From: Ooceraea biroi
Lineage: Eukaryota; Arthropoda; Insecta; Hymenoptera; Formicidae
Reading direction: 5' to 3'
Length of the DNA stretch: 64,000 bases
Assembly: GCF_003672135.1 (NCBI RefSeq)
Contig: NC_039506.1
Coordinates: forward strand, 22,972,497 to 23,036,496
In this document: piece by piece, positions 38,900-51,132 of the stretch
Layout of the letters: every line of letters begins with the position of its first letter
How positions within the stretch are numbered: the first letter of the stretch is position 1
Position numbers and translations under genes: made by a program
Notes under the pieces: model-generated
The model's input: only the letters and a program-made list of their open reading frames with translations
Told to the model about the DNA's origin: nothing
The model's database searches: none

Positions 38900-39220
38900 T
38901 GAATACAATTAATTCTTACTGCAAAGTTTGCTAAAAGAATCAGCATGGACTTTCCGATCAACCCAATACTTGATGTATATTCTTGCTACGTGCTAAATGT
39001 AGCGGTCATCCAAACACTTTAACTTTATTTGCTCAATATAGAAAGGCATTTGCTGTCAACAGATGACAAGGATCGAAAAAGTACTTATACTTAATACTAA
39101 ACGTGCGAGAAGCGAACTCATGGCTTTGGCAGGAATTTTAAAAACCCATGGATGTAACCAATATTACGACCATTTCTACAAGGAGCATGTGCGCTCTGAG
39201 GTCTACAAAGAGAAACAGAC

Positions 39221-39244
39221 AGAGAGAGAGAGAGAGAGAGAGAG
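39221..39244. repeat. (AG)12 microsatellite
   Basis: An uninterrupted AG run follows AAACAGAC. Confidence 0.9.
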
Positions 39245-40429
39245 GAGAGTAGTGGAGAAACAAGGGGGTAGAGAGACGCACGTATTTGAATGTAGTACTT
39301 TTGAGGAGCGAGAATGGAAGGTGCAAAGTGAACTCGAGTGGTTCACAAAGGATCCAGACGTACAGCAAGAACGCTCTTTTTCGGGTCATATCAGAAGAAA
39401 AAAAGGAAAAAAATCGAGCTCCCATGCATGTCTCGTTCGGGCGTATCCGTCCTTCTTCGGTCCGTTTTGCTTCTGGAGGGAGGTGCGTCGAGAGCGTTTA
39501 GCACCCAGAAAAATCAACAAGAGAGAGCAGGTCTCAAAGAACCTTTTCAAACGGAGCGTTACGCTGGCCGATTAGCACTGCGACACTAACGATCGACGCG
39601 CTTCGCAGGATGGAGAGAAAAGGAGGACGAGAAATACGCGTGCACGCGCGTGTGGTTTCCGTCATACCGCTTAAATGTCATCTCACAGACAGCGAAAGAA
39701 AAGATTCTTAATCCTTTGGTTATTAAGGGTATAACTATGGCCACTTATCGCTACCGAACGCATATATTATATAAAACTATATATGATTTTTATGAGCATC
39801 AAAGTGCAATGCTTCTTTATTTACCTAACGCGATACAGAGACACTTTTTTGATACTTTAAGAATAGCTACTTTCATCGCATGATCGATACTAATGGATAC
39901 AACAGCGCGAAAGAATCTTGCTTCTAAGAGATCCTTTCATAATTTTATTATCGAGCAACGTTTTATTCCAGCAGGTTAACGTTATTTAACGTTGAATGAA
40001 GGAAGAAAGACACAGCTAAGTATAATGAAAATGACAACGACTCCAGGGAGAATCCAATGGGCGATGAGCCGACGAGCTGTGTCGTTAAAAAAAATCGAAG
40101 TCGCCAGTTTATCGTCACGATCGAGCCAAAGTCTCGAACGCGCGAGATATCCGGCCGACACCCACGTAGGGTCATGGAGGAGGATGTCCCTTCGAGGAGG
40201 ATGCGCGAAACTGCACTCACGATTCCTACAATGTTTAAATAAACACCGCGTGTGCCGGTGTCCCATCCCTCTTCGCCCCTTCGTTCCCTTTTCGGCCGGC
40301 ACCACCGTTAAAGCCGGCGCGGCCATATCACTAATTTGTCCGTTCAAACAAAAAGCAATTTGTTACCCGACCGGACTGACTCACGGACCAAGCGGTGTGT
40401 ATATGGTTCGGTTCGAAGAGCGCGAAGGA

Positions 40430-40660
40430 GAGACGGGAGGATGGGAGGAGGTGGAAAGTGTTGGAGGAGAGAATCAAGGGGAGGGAGAGGGAGAGAGAGA
40501 AAGGAGAAACAAGAGGAAGAAGAGAGTAACGGCGAGAGGTGGAGGCTGATTTAAACCTGTCTGGCGGCCCGCTGCGCGCTTAACAACTGAAAAACAAACA
40601 TGGCGCCGAGAGAGAAAGAGAGAGAGAGAAAGAGAGAAGGGAAAAGTGAGAGAACGCACG
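40430..40660 (+). repeat. GA-rich polypurine tract near the end of the giant intron
   Basis: Purine-rich blocks (GGAGAGACGGGAGGATGGGA, GAGGGAGAGGGAGAGAGAG and (GAGA)n near 40612) flank a GC-rich segment. ORFs in both directions here are Arg/Glu/Gly or Ser/Leu low complexity. Confidence 0.65.
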
Positions 40661-41306
40661 GCCAGCGGGAGCCCACGTATGCGCCTCGCGCGCACTGAGA
40701 CTATAAAGTGCTTCTGGTACCCCCGGAACCCGGCCGGTCGAGTTCTCCAAAAGATTTTTTCCTCGCGAAGAAAGAAGAAAAAAAGAAAGAAGAAAATGTC
40801 GGGAAGTCCTGGAATTTTTTCTCATCCATGCGCGCCCCTTTGTTGCACGACCAGAGAGGAAGCTTGAGCATCACGCTTGTGAACGTGAACGACTACTACC
40901 CTACCCGAAGAAAGAAAGAGAGAAAAAGAGAGTATTAATTTATGTTTGAGACATTTTTAATATATTTCTCTCTCTTTGGTTCTACGGAAAAGGATGCCGC
41001 GCGCGCGCGCAAGTGAAATTCTTGTACCGACAAGAATTTCTCTGCGTTGCTGCCGGCACGTCAAATATTTTCGAGGAAATTTGCGATATCTAAGAAATTG
41101 TTTCGTCCTTACAACGACATAGGTAAAGTCCAAGTTTACTCTTGAATTTCTCGATATTTTTAGAAATACTCTTGTGATAAGAAGAATCGAATGTTGACAA
41201 CTATTCCGATAATTTTTTCATATATCAATAAAATGAAAAAGTTTCATTAAATGTACAAAATACTTGATGAAATTCTACTTGTTAATAAATGACTCGATGT
41301 ACTTAC

Positions 41307-41386
41307 GCCGGGAGTGTTAGCTTGAGGCCCGAACGGATACCTCGTCCAATCGAGTTTCTCCTCCGTTGTCGTATCCAAGAGAACAA
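41307..41386 (-). CDS. Eph: Eph exon A: start of mature ephrin-binding domain
   Basis: This 80-nt exon begins after a strong pyrimidine tract and CAG and ends GGC followed by GTAAGT. It completes a codon begun in an unseen exon (NTT, probably Val) and then encodes VLLDTTTEEKLDWTRYPFGP and a few more residues, the classic first strand of an Eph ligand-binding domain just after the signal peptide. It exits in phase 0 and joins cleanly to the WVEESF exon at 17497. No Met or hydrophobic leader is present, so at least one more 5' coding exon must exist. The exon is too short to show up as an ORF. Confidence 0.9.
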
Positions 41387-41442
41387 CTGTAAAAGAAAAA
41401 ACAATGCGATTTGAGTATTTACGACTACTAAGTATTTATGAC

Positions 41443-41490
41443 TATATCATTAGCATATAAATTAGTATATAAATATCATTAGCATATAAA
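41443..41490. repeat. Direct repeat of ATATCATTAGCATATAAA
   Basis: An 18-bp word occurs twice, 29 nt apart, within 110 nt of the exon A acceptor. It may be a local duplication. Confidence 0.7.
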
Positions 41491-42239
41491 CTGCAATAAA
41501 AAATGTAACACTATAAATTGTAAAAAGATTTTGCTAATCTCCTATTAGTAGTATAAATACTTTAGAATATAATTTAATATATTTTTTTTTAATGAAGGAA
41601 TGAGGCAAATGAAAATTTTAAACAGTATGTAAATGAATAACGAAAGTATAATTAATATAAAAATAATCATTAAATTAATTAATCAACAGCAATTAGCAAA
41701 GTGCTTTCAAATTGCACTGCATAATAACTTTTGTTGAAACAACAATTTGTCAAACACTTTTTCTTTTTACCATTTAGTTTGACAATGCAGTTTTTTAAAC
41801 ACATCGTCACTTACAATCATAAATAACTTAATCTTAAATAATAAAAACTATAATCACATCTAATGCGATATAACGACACGACAGATAACAACACAAAATG
41901 AAAAGTACTTGTCTAGAAATTGGTCTCAAGAAAGAAAGTCATTTCGTGAACAAGTCTGTAAGGGGTAGAAATACCATCCTTTCAAAATGGTGGGTCGGGT
42001 CGTTGAAGAGAGATGAAAAACTATCAAGAGGTGACTAGGACTGGAGCAAGAGAGAAGAAAAAAGTGCGAGGAAAGTGGAAGGGCGCCAGAAAAAAATGAA
42101 GCAGAAAGATCTTGTTGCGTATCGGTGCATACGCGCATATAGGTTGCGTGCCATGTCCTGTATCGCACTTGTCATGGTAAAGGTAACCCCGTGAATATTG
42201 GTGGTAGTGATCGTATCGACCGAGTCTGGGCTGTGTGCT

Positions 42240-42615
42240 GCCAACCCTCGACTCTTGTCTCTCTCTCCCTCCCTCTCTTCCTCTCCCTTTTTGTTTCGTT
42301 GATCCGTAGCTCCTCTCATCTCCTTCCTTCCACGCGTTTCGCACATTCATCTCTCCCTTCTTTCTGTCTTACGCTCTTTGTATCTCTTGCGGCTTTTCTT
42401 GCTTTAGTCTTATCAGTCACCCCATCAGTTCGTCTTTTCTTTCTTCCTTCCTTCTTCCGTCATCTTCATTCATTCATATCCGCTCTATCCCTTGCACGCG
42501 TGAACATTCTTGTTTCTCTCTCTCTCTTTCTCTCCCTCTCTCTTTTTTCTTACATTTTCTCGGTCTCTTTTTCTTCTCTTTCTCTTGTTTTCTCCTTGTT
42601 TCTTCTCTGCTTCGA
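42240..42615 (+). repeat. CT-rich polypyrimidine tract
   Basis: Long runs of TCTCTC, CCTTCC and TTTTCTC occur across about 375 nt. The plus-strand ORF over it is almost entirely Ser/Leu/Phe and is a by-product of the composition. Confidence 0.7.
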
Positions 42616-43033
42616 TATTCAACCAAATGTTACACCACGCAAGTTGCATCACCACCGACAAGCGTTCTCGTAAATCCCCTATCTAAACTCCGGTCCTTGA
42701 ATTCCTAGGCCAGACTGTCCCGGGTGGCGTAGATGCAACTCACCTATCCACCATCAACCACCCCGCTACCGGATGGAATCTCAAAAGTGAAAAAACTGCG
42801 CATAAAATCTATTCTTTTTATTCTCCTCCTCCTTCACGGTTTTACTTTTTTTTGTGCTTTTATCTCCCGCCGGTCCACCATCGACCGTTTTGAACCTGCG
42901 CGAACTACAATTATCTCGATGCATCTGCATCGATAAGATACAGGATGAATGACAGGGGAAGGGGGAGGACCTATACTGAGAGTTTGGGATTAATCTGATA
43001 TAAAGTTTTAAAGACTAGTGCAGCGAAAATCTA

Positions 43034-43102
43034 TTAGGTTGATGTAAAAATAAATGCGCTTTTTGAATAGCAAACACCGCAATTATTTTTGCATCACTTT
43101 AA
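43034..43102. mobile_element. Internally deleted mariner-type remnant (69 bp)
   Basis: The left end TTAGGTTGATGTAAAAATAA and the following ATGCG are mirrored by the right end. The reverse complement of 43102-43073 reads TTAAAGTGATGCAAAAATAA then TTGCGGTG. The arms are separated by only about 10 nt, and TA dinucleotides abut both sides (43032-43033 and 43103-43104). TTAGGTTG-type starts and TA target duplications are typical of mariner elements (family knowledge). No transposase sequence remains. Confidence 0.7.
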
Positions 43103-43214
43103 TAAATTCTTTTTCAACAGGTAATGTTAAAATAAAACAATATCATTTTATATCTAATAATGAGTACAATAAATATACAATCTTGTTTTCTTGAAAAAAT
43201 TGATATGCAAATAC

Positions 43215-43215
<1 letters not shown>

Positions 43216-43257
<42 letters not shown>
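43216..43257. repeat. (AG)21 microsatellite
   Basis: This is one of the longest perfect dinucleotide runs in the window. It continues into a GGGAGG-type purine tract. Confidence 0.97.
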
Positions 43258-43263
<6 letters not shown>

Positions 43264-43345
43264 GGAGAGGGAGGGGGCGAGGGAAGGGGAGAGGGGGGAG
43301 GGGAGAGGGAGGGAGGGAGGGAGGGAGGGGGAGAGAAAGAGAGAG
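43258..43345 (+). repeat. GGGAGG-rich polypurine tract
   Basis: Repeated GGGAGGG and GGGGAGAG blocks provide many G runs on the plus strand. It is likely to form G-quadruplex or triplex structures. Confidence 0.85.
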
Positions 43346-44821
43346 CTAGATGAAAGACATATATATTTGTACTGGAATTCACAAACTCGATAACAGCAAC
43401 ATTAGTATCGCGAAGGGATACTCGACGTTTTAAGCCGTGAAATCAGGCCTCTAAACCAAACTTATTGTGAAGAGTATCTCGTGGAGTTTGCGCCGAAACG
43501 TACCGGTCTAATTCGAGTGCTCTCGGGAAGAACTTGGGATATATAGGCGCACGGCTTCACAACCGAATTCACCGAGTAAGATCTGAGAGAGAATCTGCCC
43601 TTCTCTATTGCCTCTATCGCTCCTAATAAACTTCGCGGAAAGCCTTGGCAGATTGACCTCGGGATTATTCGCCAACGCCAGCAAGATTTACTCGCCCGGA
43701 TATCTCGGACGAACTCAATCCCCGGCTTGATAATCGGCTTTCTTCAAACTTGCATCTCAAACGGCACTAGTTACGCTTCTATCTCCGCTGTATACGCGTT
43801 CTTACGCTTTTGAATATTATATATAATTCCCAAAAGCATGACAATGTTACTATGTATACGATTGAACAATTTACATTACATAAAAAATATTTAATTATTC
43901 ATTAGTATAAACCTAGTTCTATATTCTATAATCTCCATGATTCCATAACACATTTGAAAAGGTAATTATCCCGTAAAGATCAAATCTAAGAAGAAATAGA
44001 ATCTACGAAGAGATATCAAGTATGAATAAATAAATCACTCGGATCGATTTGATATTCCTACTGACATGAACGAGGTCGCATAAGCCACGTAAGGAAAAAT
44101 GTCTCTGAAAACTGTCGAGTTACTCCGAGCACAGTCATTTTCAATCTATATGTATGTGGTTATCTAAACGTACTGTACTAGTTGTGTGGAGTAATTCCGG
44201 AGTAGATCCATCTATAGTCGTTGGACATAGATGACCAGGAAGATAGACGTATTGAAAGTATTCAGCAACATTTTCGATGAGCATGACTATAATAACTTCA
44301 ACTGAAACAACATTTTAGTAACTATTCAATCGGACCGTTATAATGGCTACTAAAGGGGTCGCAAGTACTGGCCACTTTACGGTATGGCTGTGAAAGATAT
44401 TCTAGATTCCACGCGTTTTCTCTCTTATGTATGACACGTGAGAATCAACGGTATTAATTTATGACAACTTCAATATAAAATATAAAAACTAATCGATCCT
44501 AAACTTGCCACAAAATATCTAAAGTAGAAAACAAGTTTTAAAGAATCTAGGAAAAATACCTATGTTAACATTTTAAAATTCTTACTATTCACAGATTTAT
44601 TCAGGGTTTATTATATAGGATACTCTATGATTCAGAATTTATCTCTAAAATAAACATTACGGCTTTTCTGTACAATAATGTTACATTCCGGAATTATCCT
44701 GTCACGATTTTGATATCAATTGCGTCTATCGGCAGCGAGATCATTGATGGCGAAAGAAGAAATATTGTAAGTTCCCGTCAAGGGAACGTGGACGCCGACG
44801 GCGCCGGCGGCGACTAGAGCG

Positions 44822-44885
44822 CCGATTGCCAGTGCAGCAGCAGCAGTAGCAGCAACGGCAACAGCAACGCAGCAGCAGCAACAGT
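44822..44885. repeat. CAG/GCA trinucleotide repeat tract
   Basis: GCAGCAGCAGCAGTAGCAGC, GGCAACAGCAAC and CAGCAGCAGCAACAG keep three frames open in both directions. The minus frame reads as a Cys run followed by an Ala/Val-rich hydrophobic stretch; the plus frame reads Ala/Thr then Gln. Neither has a usable donor in the needed phase for Eph. Confidence 0.8.
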
Positions 44886-47800
44886 CGCTGTGCGTTCTGC
44901 TGTGCGACACGTGCATTATGCGTCTCTGTCCGTTGGACACGTGTCACGTGACGCGGCTACTCGCGTGTGTCGTCCTGCAATGCTGGAGAAGAGAAGAATG
45001 AGAGGAGGGAACGAGAAATTACGAGCGAGCGACGGGCGTGCTTGGTCTTTCTTCCTCTCCTGTCTATCTCGTTCTTTCACGGTTCGTATCGATCACGAAC
45101 GAAAGAAATGTAATTACACATGTTTGACAGAAGCTTGAAAACCAGGAAAAAATAAGATAAAAAATTGGTTCCTCGAAACCAATAATTTCGATAATAATGT
45201 CAGACGACACCTCATCGCAATAACATAATGTCCGTGTAATACTTTGTGACAACAATTGAACATATAATATACTTCTGCGATTCCTACATAATAATAAACC
45301 CACCAGGAAAAAGTCGTTTAAGTACAATTAAGTATAATTCATCGAGCAGTTTGTTGTAATGTTATAATTTTCAAGCGTCACATGTAACATCTGAGAAAGC
45401 CAATCAATGAGAAAGTAACTCTTCCTCTTGTAGAATAGTAGAAAGAGCGAATTAATATTATCACGCCATAGTAACATGATAGAATGACAATGTGCTTGGG
45501 ATCGACTTCAGAGGGATCATCATTGACCGAGACATTTTCGAAAGCAACCGATATTTTGTTACGAGTCTGATCGCGTGTGAGATATTCTTTGATAACTATT
45601 AAACCTGTTGTTTTATTATTCGAAACGGGCTATTTATTTATGGCGAGTCCGGTTGCGATTCGTCTACTACACAATTCTTTTTCGGATATTATAGTTACAA
45701 GAATCAGGTATGCACTGTGAAGAAATCACGGCTATTAATATGCACGAGTCAATTCTTCGGACATCGACCGAGATCCTGGAGACCTCCTCTATTCCTCTGT
45801 TCAGAATCTAGAATAGCAGATATCGTCCCGAGACGTAAAGTAAAAGAGCATGCTTGAAATTTCGGCTGGCATTCGAAAACAAGCTCAAGCTTGAAAAAGC
45901 GTTCCCTTCGTATGAATTCAACACGATCGCGGATCGACAGGACAAGCGGACAACAAGACAATCATACACAACTAGAGACAACTTTACCAGTGTGGCAGGA
46001 GGAAGGGTGAGAGGAGAATAAGGGACGGGAGGTAAAAGGACACGGCACGAGGTCTGTCTCGAATTACTATTCCCGTGTGTGTTTACCGACGAGCGGAAAC
46101 GCGACTTAACAGGCAGACCAGTCGTCGTGAAAACGACGATACATCCTTCCTCCCGCTCTGTCCTGCTCACGCAAACGCTCTGAATTTGCCGGTCTGCCGG
46201 TTCCACAGGACGTCCCAAAAATTCAGTAATTATGGCATACTCTTGGATGACTTTCTCGATGAAAACTTTAATTAAAATCCGTTACTTCCGCCATTTGAAA
46301 ATTGTTTACATAAGCTGATTTTGGAACGATACATTTAGTATTATTATAAATTATATGAAAATACAATTGAAAATACAAAAGCATAAGAAACTAAATAAAG
46401 GATAAAATTTTGCAATGTATTTGCTTGCGCATGCAAGCTTCACCTGAAAAGTATCTGAACGTTTTAACGTTAAATAATATCGATTATAAGTAGGATGCGT
46501 TCGATGCAAGATGCTTAAGAATATTTTGGGGCGTCCTGTATGCGCGCTCGTGAACGTAGATGGATCTTTCTTCTGCGCGTGGCGTGTGCATGCGTATATA
46601 TGTGAACATACGTGTGCCTGTGTGTAACCGGTGTACAACGTGGTCCCGCGAGAGGTACCGAATTTAAATTTCAAATTTGGAGCGTGTCGCAGGGTGTGAC
46701 GGTATGCATAGCGTTGCCCGCCAGCTCTAACTCACTCCACCGATGGTGCGTCTTCGTCCTATCTCCCCCGTTCCCTGCCTTCACCCTTGCCGCCCACTGT
46801 GTGCGAGATTCCTCCTTTTCCCCGAGTCCACCCGGTACGTATATCCAGCGGTCCCTCTTATTTCTTCCATTTATCTATCTCGATTTTCCATATTATTCAA
46901 ACAAGAGAGGAATCTAATCTTATCGATCGGCGAAAGGATCTTTGTCTTTTATGAACGTTCAAATGCAAAAATGCTGCACAACGAATTTCACCTAATTCTC
47001 ATGTTTTTTCCCTCGTTTTTTTCACGGTGACTTTCAGTCAACTTGGAGCCGAGTTTGTTTTAAAGAAAATGTCTTTTGATGTGCTGTTTACAAAGCAAGT
47101 TAATGTATGTTGCATAACCGTGAAAAATAGGTTAAACGATTTTCACAAATGCAAATTTATTATTTAAATTATATATCATAATTTAATTTAGATTAATTAT
47201 AGTGATGCAATAATATGTTAAATATGTTAATACAGTAAATTGTTCATATAAATTATAACTATAAACGCAACTAATTTGAATATAATAAACAATTTATATG
47301 ACATATGAATATTTAAAATGGGACAATTTGATGTAATGATGGTTTAAAGCTATTTTTAAATGATTGAACAAAATTGAATAACACGTTAGGTTATGCAAGA
47401 TAAATATATATAGACTAATATTGTCTAAAACTTTCGCTACGGCAGTGATCGGCCGAATAGCGATTATAGAGTACGGTAATGTTGATCATTAGCGTTACGC
47501 ATCTGAGCAATAAAATCACCTTCTTCACTTACTCCATTATTTTAACTCGTTATATTAAAGATATAACTTTCCAAGCATTTTATAAAATGGAACTTGCATA
47601 AAAACAATATTTATTTAAACTTATAGTTAATCTACAGATTATATGGATGATATATTCCGCGTTAGGAGTAAAAGGGTTAAATTATATGCCCCGTCATGAC
47701 AAATTTGTACTTGCGGAAATCGTACTTGCTATATTAACGTTCTTTCTTTCCCAAAAGATTTATCTACATCGAAATATCTCTGACGAACAATATCTTGCTT

Positions 47801-49190
47801 CATGTCACGTTGATAATAAATCAAGAAATCAATGAAAATATCCTTCTCTTTCCCGAAGACAGATATATATATCTCTCTCTCTCTCTTTCTCACTCCAACC
47901 AGGACCTCTTTGGAATTCTGTCGATCTTAAATGATTAGCTCGATGGTCATCGACACCGGTTGGTCAGCTTATCTCCCGCGACTTCCAACCAAGCTTACGC
48001 AAGGCGACACCGTTCTGTCTTTCTCCTCTTCTGTCCGTCAGTCGTCGATCGATGCACAATGCATACCTCTAATCAGACTGGTGCGCTTTCTTACAATGAA
48101 AAAACCGAGCGCTTTCCCGCTGATGATAAATCAATAACCAATCTTGCCAGAAGGAGATGGATGATGAATGACGTAACAGACCCGTTCTTACCGTACGGTC
48201 TTTTGTACGAAAGGTTTATCGCTGTGCATGCACGCGCGTGTATCCAAAGAGACAGGGGCAAATCAGCGATCGTGAGAGACCTGTTGCCCATCACGAGAAC
48301 GATTAAGATTACGCGATTTCCGCACACGCGCACGCACGACACGAGAACAGGCCCGATCTCGGTCCACGTAATATCGTTACCCGTTTCGCTGTTATCATTC
48401 ACCGAAACCCACCCGCGGTGTTGGCTCCCGCTAATGCTCGGCTTTCACAGCAGCAACAAAGTTTCGTGCCGCCGCGAGTTTCATCGAGATCGCACGGCGG
48501 CGGACACGTAACGCGAGCACTTGTGCCTCCCATCGCGCTCGCGCATCGAGGAAGTATTCCAGATTTTGATACCGTTATCCAGATTTCATCTTTATCCCGA
48601 GCGATTTGCATTTCGTGCGTCGAAGAGCTGCCGAGGTCGCTCCATATCTCGCCCTCTATCTTCGACTTCCACAATTCCTCGAGTTTCACGAAATATCCGA
48701 TCAACGATCAATCTATTCCAATCGTACCGCTCGATTGAGAGTTCGACTGCCTTTGTGTCTCACGATTTCAATGATGATACGTCGTAAAGCAATTGAAAGA
48801 GTACCGACACCTGACAAAGCGCGATATGAGCTCTCAGACAGTATGCAACAAAATTAACCCAATTGAAATCTGATGATTCGTGATTTATTCAAAATTAATG
48901 ACACAATCTTTATGAAATTAGTCAAACGACTGTCAAATCATTTGCTCATTGTCACTTTAGCTAAATGCAAAAAGTATTGCTTCTGAAAATGACTACCCTA
49001 TTTTTCTGACGTGCACAGAGAAACGTAAAATAATGATGTCATTGATCGTTTGTACTCGGATCTCTTCCAGCATGTATCTCGATTATCGATCGCAATCGCG
49101 ATATTAGACGAGCACGTCGACGCTGACGTGTCGAATTGCAAATCGGGAACGCGCGCGGGGCATGCACGCAGCGGCGGCGATCGATCAGCA

Positions 49191-49206
49191 CGCGCGCGCG
49201 CGCGCG
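49191..49206. repeat. (CG)8 run adjoining (GA)n
   Basis: Sixteen alternating C and G run straight into GAGAGAGAG. It is Z-DNA prone. It lies in a CpG-rich island (48880-49740). Confidence 0.9.
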
Positions 49207-49636
49207 AGAGAGAGAGAGGGAGAGAGAGAAAGAGAATCGGGGTGGCCGGCCGGGGTCGTCGTGACCCGCAATTCCGCGTCTCGGGAAGCCCATATGCGTT
49301 CAGCTAACCAGTGCCACATGCACTCGCTCGGTCTTTCGGTAGATCAGCCGCGTTAGGTAGAGACGAAGGAACGAACGAGAATGAGAATGAAGCAAGGACC
49401 GAAACAAGGACGGGAGAAGAATGAAGGAGAGAGAGAGAGAGAGAGCTGGATACACCCGAGAAGAGAGACCACCTACGTCTTACGACGCGCGCCCAGCGGA
49501 TATCCAAGCGGGACGGTGTACGTTTGTTCCTCCACTTTATTTCGGCTCTAAAAATGCCGCTGCGAGGCCCGTCGTGACACGAGTGTCGCGCGGCTCGTCT
49601 TTTCCCCGACTTACCCGTTCCCTCTCTCTCTTTCTC

Positions 49637-49660
49637 GCGTGCGCGCGCGCGCACGCACGC
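49637..49660. repeat. GC/CA alternating tract
   Basis: GTGCGCGCGCGCGCACGCACGC follows TCTCTCTTTCTC. It is a second Z-DNA-prone run 430 nt from the first, with the CT/GA tract on the mirror side. Confidence 0.85.
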
Positions 49661-51082
49661 TTCTTCCTCTCGTCGAGTATCGAGATTCTCCTCTCTCCTG
49701 GTATCAACGAGTGGAGCGCCTTCGTGGTGCCTTTGCTTTAACAGCCTTCCAATTTGTCAGGATTCCTCTCTGTCCTTCTCTCACTCTCCCGCTATTGCTT
49801 ATCCTTTCTTTGTCTCCCTTTCTCCTCATCCTCGATGGTCCGCGTACATCCCTCCTCCAGCGTTGGTGTAGCCTATCGCACCTCGGACCATTTGCCGGGG
49901 TGTCGTTGACCCATCGTACGCGTACCAAGAGTACACTCTGATGGGATTCGCGCAGTCTACTGTCCAATTCGCGTCACACAGATGAGAGAGATCACGATTA
50001 GTGATGTGATCGATGCGTAGCTTCATGTAGACATCGCAAGGCGCCAAGTGACAGCTTTCGCTCGTGTTTACGTCGTTCCGGCCAAGCAGGATTATCAATC
50101 AGCATTGTACGGGAAATTAGAAAACGAATTTTGCGACCTAATTATTTTCTCTTCTTAAATAAATGTTTATCATGGTTGTTTTACGCGATAATAAAAATAT
50201 TAATGATAGAGGGTTGGAATAATATAGAGACCCAAAAGCCTTGTAATTTAAGGAAATCTTCAAAAATTTCTTCCTCTATATTTATGTGTGTATTTTAATA
50301 ATTGTATGGTGCTCTCTACTAAAGCCATAGAGTCTACACTTTGCGAGTGTGCAGAAATTGAAGAAACGTTTATATGTTACAGCTGCCGCGCTCCGAGGAG
50401 TTAATGGAATATCCGAGAGCGTCCGGAAACTGTCACGCTTCAAACATCCATACCCATCTCGGAATTTATTTGTTGACTTCTCTCTGCACCAGAATTCGTC
50501 ACTTCTCTCTAATCTTCTAGATCGTGGAATGAAGATAATCTCCCGATTCGTAATCTCCGGAATTATCTTTCTCCTGATGACTGGGGGAGGGATGGTAACG
50601 CGCAGAGAAGAAAAGGAAGGTTTCCTTGTGAGAAAAAATATGAGGTGTTCGGTAACTTAGCCTTCCCGAGTCTTTCGTGTTTCCTTTTCTCTCTCTTCCT
50701 CTCCTCTCCCACCGTCCGTCTCTCTCTTTCGCTCTCACTGCGGGGTTCCGGGGATCCCAGTTCACGATCGTGGTTCGACTGCGCGGTATGAGAAAGGCGC
50801 AGCGGTGACGGCGGGCAAAGGATGAGATAGGATGGGACGGTAGACACGGTGATTCTGGACTCCGCGGCCCACGCCATGGACGGGCCAGCGTCGCGCGGGC
50901 ATGGAATTACCATTTACATAGCATTATTATGTTTGCGCATAATGTATGTACACATGTTAAATCAATTATTTAGAGAATATAGCTCTCTCTGTCTCACCCT
51001 GCCCCCCTTCCTCGCCTTGATGCCGCAGGAAACAGCGGCGATCCTCATCAAGAAGAAAAAAGAAAAGAACATCGAGCCACTA

Positions 51083-51092
<10 letters not shown>

Positions 51093-51129
<37 letters not shown>
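51093..51129. repeat. (AG)n microsatellite
   Basis: AG repeats run for 37 nt without interruption. Confidence 0.95.

Positions 51130-51132
<3 letters not shown>

Larger units (their letters stand above)
17498..41306 (-). other. Giant Eph intron splitting the ligand-binding domain (23.8 kb)
   Basis: The donor GGC|GTAAGT lies at 41306 and the acceptor TTCTGATTACAG at 17498. GC-rich islands occur at about 18380-18990, 20520-21130, 21440-22160, 23200-23480, 25080-25460, 26380-27060, 27400-28200, 28440-29060, 31400-31780, 32290-32960, 34690-35000, 35360-35870, 38390-38700 and 39580-40880, separated by AT-rich DNA. GA or CT tracts recur. The ORFs within reach at most about 185 codons and none shows a domain, a conserved motif or a clean exon structure. 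The islands are candidate enhancers or unannotated transcripts; nothing more can be read directly. Confidence 0.85.
3428..41386 (-). other. Eph: Eph receptor tyrosine kinase gene, 12 visible coding exons, 5' end missing
   Basis: This gene span encodes a single-pass plasma-membrane receptor tyrosine kinase that binds ephrins on neighbouring cells and signals in axon guidance and tissue boundary formation (family knowledge). The joined exons give 983 residues in canonical Eph order: ligand-binding domain about 1-178, cysteine-rich region about 184-301, two FN3 domains about 302-506, transmembrane helix 519-542, juxtamembrane 543-622, kinase about 623-880 and SAM about 908-975. All eleven introns start GT and end AG, and the phases close across all twelve exons. 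The usual Eph length is about 980-1050 residues, so only a signal peptide and a few residues are missing. Intron sizes run from 77 nt to 23.8 kb. The insect type is inferred from the single-gene architecture and motif wording; I could not run an alignment. Confidence 0.95.

Noticed and set aside
39063..39575. Plus-strand 170-codon ORF in the giant intron
   Set aside because: Part is (AG)n read as Arg-Glu, and no motif or splice structure supports it.
42191..42673. Plus-strand 160-codon Ser/Leu-rich ORF that looks like multiple membrane segments
   Set aside because: The hydrophobicity comes from a CT-rich polypyrimidine tract; there is no sequence complexity or conserved motif.
44716..44940. 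Minus-strand ORF with a Cys run and an Ala/Val hydrophobic stretch as the Eph signal peptide
   Set aside because: It has the look of a leader, but no GTAAG/GTGAG-type donor occurs in phase 1 after the hydrophobic part, and the residues come from a CAG repeat tract open in several frames.
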